Assembly (NCBI GenBank): GCA_942492635.1
Contig: CALOFP010000002.1
Span: 682,001-746,000 of the forward strand
Source: CALOFP01 sp942492635
GTDB lineage: Bacteria > UBP6 > UBA1177 > CALOFP01
DNA length: 64,000 nucleotides
Direction of reading: 5' to 3'
Positions 18,820 to 26,408 of this stretch are shown here, one piece after another (positions within the stretch are counted from its first letter, which is position 1; each line of letters begins with the position of its first letter). Made by a program: the position numbers and the translations under genes. The notes beneath the pieces are model-generated. The model had not been told where the DNA came from, made no database searches, and worked only from the letters and a program-made list of their open reading frames with translations.

Positions 18820-19230
18820 CTATTTACAGATATTGGAGCAGCTGTCATTGCAGCTACGGAAGTAGTCTATGTTTAAAATATCACATGGAACATTTTCAGC
18901 ACACTCCAGGCAATCGTCCGCTACACTTTTTTTAAAATTGCTGCAATTAAGCTTTGTAGTTTTTACAAGATCATCTGCAGATTTCAGGCATTCATCCAGA
19001 GATCTATAATTCAACCCACCATCTTTGCTCAGAGCCTCACGTTTTTCCTCATCAACACACTCAAGAATCCTTCTGCACTCCACATCCAGAGAATCTGCAA
19101 AAAAATCCTTCTCATCGTAATTTCCACTGGCTGAAGAATTGGAGGTGAGATTTTTTTCATCGGAATCATCACCACAGGAATAGATGAGTGAAAAAATACA
19201 AATAATCAGAAAATAGATAAACTTTTTCAT
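18820..19230 (-). CDS. Small Cys-rich lipoprotein, paralogue B
   Basis: 136 aa from the ATG at 19228-19230 with AGGAGG upstream. The signal peptide ends FSLIYSC, then an Asp-rich stretch. The shared block runs YDEKDFFADSLDVECRRILE to NIDYFRSCNDSCSNICK, closely matching paralogue A at 16275-16655, with all C-terminal Cys conserved. The two genes differ by a short insertion after the lipid Cys. Function unknown. Confidence 0.75.
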   Translation of the reverse strand: MKKFIYFLIICIFSLIYSCGDDSDEKNLTSNSSASGNYDEKDFFADSLDVECRRILECVDEEKREALSKDGGLNYRSLDECLKSADDLVKTTKLNCSNFKKSVADDCLECAENVPCDILNIDYFRSCNDSCSNICK

Positions 19231-19481
19231 TTGTTTCCTCCTTCGTGTTGTTTGATTTGCAGCAAAATTAATACTGCCGAAAGCAAAAAATATCAAATTT
19301 TAAGACTAAATATTTGCCCTTCGCTAAATTGAACAGAATTTAAAATAAACCGAACTCTCGAATTGATGTTTAATGTGGAAAAACTACTTTGTGGTACCCC
19401 AGAGCGAAAATTGACTTTAAAAATTTAGAGGAGTAGGGTGGGGATGAAATGTGAAGAACGGAAATTTTTCAGGAGAGCGGT

Positions 19482-20861
19482 ATGGGAAAGGGAATGATTT
19501 TTTCATCAGTAACTGAAACAGCGGAGGCAATCAGAAGGAAGTCTGTTTCCTCAAGAGAGGTTATTGAACTTTATATTGATCGCATCGATAAGGTAAATCC
19601 AAAATTGAATTCAGTAGTGCAGATAGATAGAGAAAATGCGATTCGACAGGCCGTTTCAGCCGACAGGGATCTGGCTCTTGGGAGAGTTCACGGTCCTCTT
19701 CACGGTATTCCGATGACCATAAAAGATTCCTTTGATACAAAAGATATGATCTCATCGGGAGGCACACTGGGAAGAAAAAGCTTTGTCCCGGCGAAAGATG
19801 CAACAGTTGTTTCAAGATTGCGTGATGCGGGAGCAATTCTGCTGGGTAAAACAAACACCTCGGAATTTACTCTCACCTATGAGACAGATAATCTGGTGTA
19901 TGGCCGGACAAACAATCCCTACGATTTTTCAAGAACACCCGGAGGAAGCAGTGGTGGAGCGGCCGCTACTGTTGCCGCAGGCGGATCACCGTTCGATATA
20001 GGAAGCGATTACGGCGGGAGTCTACGCTATCCTGCACACTGCTGCGGAGTTGCGACAATAAAACCGACATCGGGCAGAGTTCCGAGAACAGGTCACATTC
20101 TACCTTTCGGCGGTATGCTGGACAGTTTCCAGCAGGTGGGGCCGATCGCCCGTAATGTTTGCGACCTTCAGCTGCTGCTTTCCATAATTTCCGGTCCCGA
20201 CGGCTGTGATCCATCCATTGTGCCGATGCCGCTGAAAGACTATCGAAATGCTGATATCGGGAGTTTACGCGTATCATTCCATACCGATAACGGAATATTG
20301 CCGGCCTCAGATGAAACCTCCGACATCGTTCGCAAAGCTGCGGCAATTCTGGACGAAGCGGGGTTGAAAGTGAAGGAAGACAAACCTTCAGGAATCGAAG
20401 AGACCTACGAAATCGCCATGGGACTGTTCGCGGCGGATGGAGGGGCCTCAATAGAAAGACTTCTCAAAGAATCGAATACAAAAGAACACACCATTCCGTG
20501 GCTCGGACTGGGGCAGGCAACGGATGCAAAATCTCTTGATGCTCTGATTATGAGGTGGTACAGGTTCAGGAGCACAATGCTTTCATACATGAAAAACTGC
20601 GATGTAATACTCTGTCCGGTAAATGCCTCACCGGCACAGCCTCATGGATCCCTCGGACAGGATCTTCGTGCATTCAGCTACACACTCACCTATAACCTCA
20701 CCGGATGGCCGGCGGCGGTTATTCCCGCTGGAAAATCCTCTGAAGGTCTGCCGATCGGACTGCAGATCATAGGGAACCCCTGGCAGGAAGAGAGAGTTCT
20801 TGCAGTAGCCTCATTTTTGGAAAAGGAGCTGGAAGCTATTCCTTTACCGGACTCTTTTTAG
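19482..20861 (+). CDS. Amidase-signature hydrolase (GatA-like)
   Basis: 459 aa. The amidase signature is complete: catalytic Lys K81 in HGIPMTIKDSF, cis-Ser S156 in TPGGSSGGAAA, and the acyl-enzyme Ser S180 in GSDYGGSLRYPA; the spacings match FAAH. It hydrolyses carboxamides, or could transfer ammonia. No gatB or gatC is nearby, so it is more likely a stand-alone amidase than the tRNA amidotransferase subunit. The start ATG at 19482 has GGAGAG upstream; a second Met at codon 5 is possible. The substrate is unknown. Confidence 0.9.
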   Translation: MGKGMIFSSVTETAEAIRRKSVSSREVIELYIDRIDKVNPKLNSVVQIDRENAIRQAVSADRDLALGRVHGPLHGIPMTIKDSFDTKDMISSGGTLGRKSFVPAKDATVVSRLRDAGAILLGKTNTSEFTLTYETDNLVYGRTNNPYDFSRTPGGSSGGAAATVAAGGSPFDIGSDYGGSLRYPAHCCGVATIKPTSGRVPRTGHILPFGGMLDSFQQVGPIARNVCDLQLLLSIISGPDGCDPSIVPMPLKDYRNADIGSLRVSFHTDNGILPASDETSDIVRKAAAILDEAGLKVKEDKPSGIEETYEIAMGLFAADGGASIERLLKESNTKEHTIPWLGLGQATDAKSLDALIMRWYRFRSTMLSYMKNCDVILCPVNASPAQPHGSLGQDLRAFSYTLTYNLTGWPAAVIPAGKSSEGLPIGLQIIGNPWQEERVLAVASFLEKELEAIPLPDSF

Positions 20862-20960
20862 TAAACCGGAATAGCTTTTGAAACGATGGCAACTCGTCAC
20901 AAAGAGGCGCCTGGAAATATGTAAAGGAAAATCTCAGCAGAGAAAAAGCCGGTGAACGCC

Positions 20961-21153
20961 TTGAAACAACTGCTTTTATAACAATCATGTCACCCGGGCT
21001 GGTTTTTTCTTCAAGTTCGCACCGTCCATAACGTCCACCTTGTCCATAAAGTCCATTTATTTCGGAAGAATCGGCGCAGCGAAATTCTGTAAAAAGCAAT
21101 CTGCTGCTGAATCGAGCATGAAAAATGTATATCTGCCGTTTTGACCCCATTGG
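20961..21153. repeat. Dispersed repeat A, copy 1 (divergent)
   Basis: Noncoding element sharing with other copies the CTTTTATAACAATCATGTCA start, a block of GTCC boxes at 9-bp spacing, and the terminal TCTGCCG...CCCCATTG. It is most similar to copy 2 at 29113-29305 and belongs to the same family as 32843, 35443, 35600, 37016 and 38166. It lies directly beside the ydeI-like gene, copy 1. Confidence 0.75.
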
Positions 21154-21170
21154 GCGTTTGAGATGTGATT

Positions 21171-21737
21171 TTATTCAATTAGCCGCCCCTTATCGTTCCA
21201 TTGGCCATACATCTTGTTGATTTTCGTGTTCTGGAGAAACTTGAGTAGCCTTTTTTGAAACAATTCAGGGTGGTTTTTTACATTTTGAATGTTATCTATT
21301 CTAATTCTTTTGTATAGTTCGGGAAAGGCCATGTAATTTTTGTAGGTGGTCTCGTCAAAATTCAGTTTTTCTAAAATTATTTTATCTATTACAAATGAAT
21401 CTATATTCATATCTGGAAGAACCTTCCTTCCTGAATCAGTCATTAATCCAAGTTTTTCAAGACGTCGTACTCTCTCTTTATTTAATTCAGTCCACGAACT
21501 TTTTTTTGCTCTGGGCGATAATCTCTGCGCAAGTTGATTTTCAGAAATTTTCTTTTTTACTCCATCAATCCAACCGAAACAGAGAGCCTCTTCAACAGCG
21601 TCAAGATAAAGTATTGTGTCGGATTTTGGAGACATACTGACTATTATCCAACAACATTTCTCTGTTTTATGATTAACCTGCAGCCATTTTCTTAAATCTT
21701 TTCTGGTTTTTACTTTAAGTAAATCTTTAATATCCAT
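21171..21737 (-). CDS. YdeI/OmdA-family protein, copy 1
   Basis: 188 aa, usual length for the YdeI/OmpD-associated family. Signature segments include RKWLQVNHKTEKCCWIIV, DAVEEALCFGWIDGVKKK, AQRLSPRAKKSSWTELNKER, and a Lys-rich C-terminus. Family members are linked in some species to peptide or bacteriocin resistance, but their biochemical role is unclear. The other copy (29324-29890) differs at only a few residues, for example D/E at the LGLMTDSG site. Such genes are frequent in mobile cassettes. Confidence 0.85.
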   Translation of the reverse strand: MDIKDLLKVKTRKDLRKWLQVNHKTEKCCWIIVSMSPKSDTILYLDAVEEALCFGWIDGVKKKISENQLAQRLSPRAKKSSWTELNKERVRRLEKLGLMTDSGRKVLPDMNIDSFVIDKIILEKLNFDETTYKNYMAFPELYKRIRIDNIQNVKNHPELFQKRLLKFLQNTKINKMYGQWNDKGRLIE

Positions 21738-22191
21738 GGTTTTATTTACTATATATAATTTGAGTCATTTCAATAAGGAAGAGTTTTTTTATTTCATCCC
21801 TTCCCAAAATAGCAAAAGAAGAACAAAATATCATTTTATAGTTATCAATAATATTATCAAGCTGTTTTTCAGAGTCTTTGATGTTAAATTTATTTTTAAT
21901 ATTTGCTGGCCAATAACTTAAAAAATTTATCGGACTTTATAGTGGCAATGATTGGGGGTTCCTTCGCAATGTAACTGAGCCCGGAGTGAATTATCGGAGC
22001 AATTATTATGGTTCTGGAAAGGACGATGATTGATGGTCTCAACATTTAATGTGCAACAAAAGCAAAAAAGTTCCGCCCTTCCCAAGTTCTCTATTTTTTT
22101 TGGGATTGTGGGCCTCTAATAGGGTTTGAGAAAGTTGTTTTATAAAAGTTTTTGTGTATATTGATGAGCTATTTTTAGAGGAGTGGATTTT

Positions 22192-22344
22192 ATGAAGCCA
22201 AAAGAGTTGATTATTCAATGGGTAGATGCATTTAACAAAGGTGATGCAGATTTAATTGCTGACTTTTATGCAGATAATGCTGTAAATCACCAAGTTGCAA
22301 CCGAGCCGATAGAAGGTAAAGAATCAATTAGATCGGCCATGTAA
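22192..22344 (+). pseudogene. Truncated NTF2/SnoaL-like gene (module copy 1)
   Basis: SD AGAGGAG precedes ATG at 22192. The protein begins MKPKELIIQWVDAFNKGDAD and FYADNAVNHQVATEPIEGKE, the start of an NTF2/SnoaL-like fold of ~119 residues, as the second copy shows. After ESI the sequence switches abruptly into a repeat-A fragment and stops after 50 codons. The rest of the gene is absent, so it is a truncated remnant caused by recombination with repeat A. Confidence 0.8.
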
Positions 22345-22354
22345 AATGTCTATC
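22333..22354. repeat. Repeat A fragment, left of intron
   Basis: TCGGCCATGTAAAATGTC plus TATC matches the repeat-A core at 32952-32974. The matching continuation (TGCCGCC...CCATTG) starts at 23042, after the intron, so the element was interrupted by the insertion. Confidence 0.75.
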
Positions 22355-23041
22355 GTCGAGTAGAGCAACCATCTGAATTTAATGACGATATTGTCATGGC
22401 TTCCCAGCTCACCTTTTCAGATGCTTGCCCCCTCACAGAACCGTGCTTGCGGGTTTCCCGAACACGGCCCTTCGTTGCTGCTCACTTCAACCTACAAACA
22501 AGTAAATCGAAGATATAAGTTCCAATTTCGTTGCCATTGCATAATCCAAATCGGTGTTCGGATAAATGATGTTTCCTCAAAACTTTATACAGCAACGTCC
22601 ACCCCTTCCCCACGTACACGGCTTTCCCGCGCTCAGAGTACTATGAGCGGATCCGACTTTCTGACAGACATCTCCGCATCCTCACCTTCTCCGCTTGTTT
22701 GCGGATATCTCATTGAGAATCTGTCAGGATCTCCCAAGTTCCGACACACTCCATTCGATACCATGTCATCGTTTCGAACCGGGAGGTGCAATTATGAGCT
22801 CACCAAACCGCCCATAATTGTTCTGTCTTCCAGCGCGGCAACACTGTCGACAATCCTGAAGCGTCGTTTTTGAGGCTACTACAACGTTCACGCTTACGCA
22901 TTACGACCTGGTATCTCCTTCCAATGAGCTTCGTCTGCTTTGTTATCGCCACAGACGTCATTTTCAGTAACAGGCTGGTGGTTAGCCTTTACCTGTGCAG
23001 GATTTTAACCTGCTGGAGTGCGCCAGCTTCGCTTGGCGCAC
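22355..23041 (-). mobile_element. Group II intron lacking its reverse transcriptase ORF
   Basis: Read on the minus strand, the intron starts GTGCGCC (5' consensus GUGYG) in a hairpin GTGCGCCAAGC...GGCGCAC. It then carries DI-type sequence similar to bacterial group II introns (TCAATGAGATATCCGC, GGGGAAGGGGTGG). Domain V lies at 22438-22470 (GGGCCGTG...CACGGTTC with a GAAA-type loop). A domain VI-like stem (GCAAGCATCTGAA/TTCAGATGGTTGC) precedes the 3' end. EBS1 TGCCGC (22835-22840 complement) pairs perfectly with the last six bases of the 5' exon, GCGGCA. Only ~150 nt separate the typical ORF-start region from domain V; no RT is present. Length 687 nt. Splicing would need a maturase in trans. 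Both exons are halves of repeat A. Confidence 0.8.
22438..22470 (-). ncRNA. Group II intron domain V
   Basis: The 33-nt catalytic domain V hairpin: GGGCCGUG pairs with CACGGUUC, followed by an upper stem capped by GAAA. The catalytic-triad position reads GGC rather than the more usual AGC or CGC, which may affect activity. Confidence 0.75.
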
Positions 23042-23064
23042 TGCCGCCCCGAACCCATTGGAGT
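23042..23064. repeat. Repeat A fragment, right of intron
   Basis: TGCCGCCCCGAACCCATTGG is the terminal part of repeat A (compare TGCCGCCTCGACCCCATTG at 37101-37119). It directly abuts the 5' end of the intron and serves as its 5' exon on the minus strand. Confidence 0.7.
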
Positions 23065-23357
23065 TCTTATATTGTTTGAAAAATGAGAATGATTTAACTG
23101 TAGAGAGTGGGTTGCGAATGTTGACTATTTCCTTCTCTGATGTAGTATTAATGGCGCTGTTGAAAAAGTTATCGCTCGTTACGAAATCGGTTTTGTCGGC
23201 ATAAAATTGTTTTGAATTCAACACAATAATCAGTGTTATTGCTGGAAAATTAAAAACAATTTTCTTCTTGATCCTATAATTTCGCATTCGAACAAGACTT
23301 AATTGGCAGTGTTAATAATGGTGTGGGTTTTCTAACTTTGGGAGGGGGTTCATAGCG

Positions 23358-24485
23358 GTGGGAATGAACGAATTTTCTACAATTATCAACTCTTTCGGTG
23401 CAATGTTCGGGCTGTTTCTTTCTACCGCCTTTTTTTTTAGGCGTGAGGGAGGTTTTACCGACAGAATACTTGGTGCGTCCATTTTTTCTCTTTCCCTTAT
23501 AATGTCTGTAAATTATTTACATTATAAGGGTTTTGCCGTGCCGCATTTTTTTATTAGAGGGCCTGTTACCTACGTGTATTGGCCTCTTTTCTACTTTTAC
23601 ATTTCACTGATGATTCTTAAAATAGAGAAACTAAAGAGAGTACAACTTCTTCACTTCATCCCTTCTGTACTTGTTCTGATTTTCAAAATTGTTTTCTGGT
23701 TTTTGAAAGAACAGCTTACTAAGGCTGAAGTAAATACGGTTATGGAACTGGAATCTGTAGTGAGGCTTTTTTACGGTTGGATTTACTGTGTTTTGATGAT
23801 TCGCGGATTGATGTGCTACAGAAAAAAGATCGAGGAATATTTTTCGGATATTGAAAAGATAAACCTGCGTTGGCTCGCAGTGCTTGTAACCGTATACACC
23901 GTAATATGGTCATCAGGAACCATATACATCACCCTAGAGTTCTTTGGATTTTCAATGCCTGAGATTTTTAGTTTTGCGATTTTGCTTCTCGACACCAGTA
24001 TGGTTTTATGGATCTGCATTGTGGGTTATTTTGCTGTAGCCAATCCCGATCTTTTTAAAGAAATACACACAATGTCGGCGGCAATACAGAATCCTGAAGA
24101 GCGGAAACAAAACGCAGGTGTGCTTGACCCTCGAACCATGGAGGAGCATGGTAACAAGCTTAAACAGTTTATGGAATCTGAAAAACCCTACCTGAACAGA
24201 GATCTTACTCTTTCAATGCTTGCCGACGGAGTTGGAATTCAACCGCACATACTTTCAAAGGTGATAAACAACTATTTCAATCAGAATTTCTTTAGTTTTA
24301 TAAACTCACACCGAGTTGACGAGGTCAAGGTTCTTCTTGCGGATCCGAAAAGTTCAGATAAAAACGTTCTTTTTATTGCTTACGATTGCGGTTTTAAATC
24401 TAAATCCGGATTCAATGCATCCTTTAAGAAAATCACTGGACAGACTCCTTCACAGTTCAGAAAGAGCGTCGTTTCTAGTCCTTAA
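23358..24485 (+). CDS. Membrane-bound AraC-family transcriptional regulator
   Basis: 375 aa. Six to seven hydrophobic helices fill residues ~10-235 (FGAMFGLFLSTAFFF; LLHFIPSVLVLIFKIVFWFL; WLAVLVTVYTVIWSSGTIYI). They are followed by a C-terminal AraC/XylS HTH (LTLSMLADGVGIQPHILSKVINNYFNQNFFSFINSHRV ... IAYDCGFKSKSGFNASFKKITGQTPSQFRKS, quoted in parts). This architecture is of membrane-embedded one-component regulators. A GTG start at 23358 lies 9 bp after GGAGGGGG; ATG at 23364 is the alternative. The target genes are unknown. It is monocistronic, and the lipoprotein genes downstream are plausible targets. Confidence 0.88.
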   Translation: MGMNEFSTIINSFGAMFGLFLSTAFFFRREGGFTDRILGASIFSLSLIMSVNYLHYKGFAVPHFFIRGPVTYVYWPLFYFYISLMILKIEKLKRVQLLHFIPSVLVLIFKIVFWFLKEQLTKAEVNTVMELESVVRLFYGWIYCVLMIRGLMCYRKKIEEYFSDIEKINLRWLAVLVTVYTVIWSSGTIYITLEFFGFSMPEIFSFAILLLDTSMVLWICIVGYFAVANPDLFKEIHTMSAAIQNPEERKQNAGVLDPRTMEEHGNKLKQFMESEKPYLNRDLTLSMLADGVGIQPHILSKVINNYFNQNFFSFINSHRVDEVKVLLADPKSSDKNVLFIAYDCGFKSKSGFNASFKKITGQTPSQFRKSVVSSP

Positions 24486-24702
24486 ACTCGACAATTTCCT
24501 GTTTTATGTATCAATACTTTTTTAGGGTGCGAAAAAATCAACAGCAATAACATGCCGTTGTCAGTGCTGAGTTTTAAGTTGGCACGTGCTGAAACAAAAA
24601 AAGGCATTTTTTTTTAAAGAGGACGATATTGCAATATCAATTTTTTAAAATGTCGCCGGTCGGAATGGTATTTTTGTTAACTGAGTTGAAGGAGAGATTT
24701 TG

Positions 24703-26301
24703 ATGAAGAGAATTATCTTTTTGCTTTTGTTTACGGGGTCGGCGTTGTTTTCCGTATCGTGTGGCGATGATGGAAAAAGTGACGATTCTTTCCAGGATTC
24801 GGATGTGATTGATACCGATGTTGACACTGATCCGGGGCAAGACAAAGATCAGGCGGCGGATATCGACCCGCTGGAAGATGTCGACCAAGCTGTTGATACC
24901 GATAATGATGTTAACACTGATAATGATATGGAGTCGGCTCTCTCCGATGTTGCCGATCTGGTATCACTGAAGATTTCAGATGTCACACTTTCCGAAGTTT
25001 TCAGCAAAGAAAAAACAACCTATGCGGGCATAGCGGAACACACTGTTGAAACAGTAATAGTGACGGTTAAGCCGGTTGATGAGCATTCCTCTGTGAAACT
25101 TAACGGTGTGGTTCTTGAAGGCGATACACCATCCGATCCGGTGAGCCTGGGCTTGGCCGGCGGCGATCCGGTTGTCATATCGATTGTCGTTACAGCTGAA
25201 GACGGCGTGACGGAGAAAACCTACAAGGTTTCGGTTTTGAGAAAGGGTGCTCCGGATCCATGTGCGGGAATTGACTGCGGCGGTCATGGAACATGTGAAA
25301 ATATTTCAGGAAACGCGCAGTGTAACTGCGACGCCGGATACAATTACGATGGTGAAGACAAGACAAAATGCCTTACGGATTGCATCGTCATCACCCTCGG
25401 TGAGATAAACTCAAAAGGCGGATCATCATACAGTGCGACCTACACACCATCCACGGGCGCTGCCGAGAAATCAGACAAATTCACTATGTTTTTTGATGGT
25501 GAGCAGGCTCTTGAGACGGAGTTTGACCTTACCGTTACAGATCTTGCAAACCAGATTGCGGCAACTCCCCAGATAGTCCGTGTTTTCGAAGACGGTTCGG
25601 CCAAGCAGTATTATCAGCAAAGTGGAAAGATTACTCTGCATGAGGCTGTCCACGAGAATGGTGAAATGACGGGAAATTCCAGAGGGGAGCTCAACGATGT
25701 GGTTCTCGCTGAAATGGGTTTTGACAGTGATTTCAATTCTGTGTTTGTGGCAGATGGAGCGTGTCTTATCGTTGAACATGCGGAATGGGATACAATGCCC
25801 AAGACCTGTGAAAAGGTATCGGAATCGACAGATTGTACCCAGGGCTTTTCTCCCGCGTGTCATGAAACAGACAAGCTCTGCGTCGAGTGTACGGCCGACA
25901 GTTACTGCGGCGGCACTTTAAAATCCGCGTGCAATGTTGAGGAAAGTGTGTGTGTCGAGTGCAATGTGGAAACAGAGAAAGCTAACTGCGGTGATCCGGC
26001 AAAATCCGTCTGTGGTGAAAACCATGAGTGCGTCGAGTGTGTCGACGATGATCAGTGCGGCGGAGATAAGCCCAGATGTAAAAAAGCATCGAACATTTGT
26101 GCCGCGTGCACCCCTGAAACACAGGCTGTAGACTGTACGGAAGCAGGGAAGACAATTTGCCATCCATTATCCAACACATGCGAAGAGTGTGGAACGAACA
26201 GTGATTGTAAAGATTCCGCAAAACCCATGTGTCACTTCTTGAGTAAAACGTGTGTTGCAGGAAGTGTTCCGCCGCCGCCGCCACCTCCCGCGATTAGATA
26301 A
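24703..26301 (+). CDS. Lipoprotein with cadherin-like, EGF-like and repeated unknown domain
   Basis: 532 aa starting at the ATG at 24703, 6 bp after GGAGAG (an upstream TTG is less likely). Lipobox SVSC; acidic Asp-rich linker to ~85. A cadherin-like beta-sandwich follows (LVSLKISDVTLSEVF ... AEDGVTEKTYKVSVLRKG). An EGF-like module comes next (PCAGIDCGGHGTCENISGNA). Then a ~130-residue domain (VITLGEINSKGGSSYSATYT ... CLIVEHAEWDTMP) that recurs three times in the next gene. The tail has Cys-rich motifs (ECTADSYCGG, ECVDDDQCGG) and ends in a Pro run. Likely a surface adhesin or scaffold; the role is unknown. Confidence 0.75.
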   Translation: MKRIIFLLLFTGSALFSVSCGDDGKSDDSFQDSDVIDTDVDTDPGQDKDQAADIDPLEDVDQAVDTDNDVNTDNDMESALSDVADLVSLKISDVTLSEVFSKEKTTYAGIAEHTVETVIVTVKPVDEHSSVKLNGVVLEGDTPSDPVSLGLAGGDPVVISIVVTAEDGVTEKTYKVSVLRKGAPDPCAGIDCGGHGTCENISGNAQCNCDAGYNYDGEDKTKCLTDCIVITLGEINSKGGSSYSATYTPSTGAAEKSDKFTMFFDGEQALETEFDLTVTDLANQIAATPQIVRVFEDGSAKQYYQQSGKITLHEAVHENGEMTGNSRGELNDVVLAEMGFDSDFNSVFVADGACLIVEHAEWDTMPKTCEKVSESTDCTQGFSPACHETDKLCVECTADSYCGGTLKSACNVEESVCVECNVETEKANCGDPAKSVCGENHECVECVDDDQCGGDKPRCKKASNICAACTPETQAVDCTEAGKTICHPLSNTCEECGTNSDCKDSAKPMCHFLSKTCVAGSVPPPPPPPAIR

Positions 26302-26408
26302 ATATTGAAATGAATGATTTTGTTGATGAAGTCGCGCTCAAGTGAGAACTTTTTCAACGAAATCATAAATGAAGACTGTTTTATAGATGTTTCGAAAAGG
26401 GAGATTTT

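Larger units (their letters stand above)
20961..22332. repeat. Duplicated module (ydeI-like + NTF2-like), copy 1
   Basis: About 1.37 kb duplicated at 29113-30484. From ~21110 to 22332 the two copies are nearly identical, differing by scattered single bases and small indels. They diverge more in the leading repeat-A part. Each holds a minus-strand ydeI-like gene and a plus-strand NTF2-like gene. Copy 1 ends exactly where the NTF2 gene runs into a repeat-A fragment. Confidence 0.85.

Noticed and set aside
20836..21150. Minus-strand ORF beginning MGSRRQIYIFHARFSS
   Set aside because: It runs through repeat A, and the same start appears in every repeat-A copy with disrupted downstream frames. 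No SD.
22741..22840. tRNA gene suspected from GGTTCGAAAC-type sequence
   Set aside because: The GGTTCGAAAC is inside the intron, with no cloverleaf around it.
22382..23079. Open frames of 163 and 69 codons on the plus strand
   Set aside because: They lie antisense to the group II intron. Their sequence is explained by conserved ribozyme domains (V, VI and the GTGCGCC 5' end).
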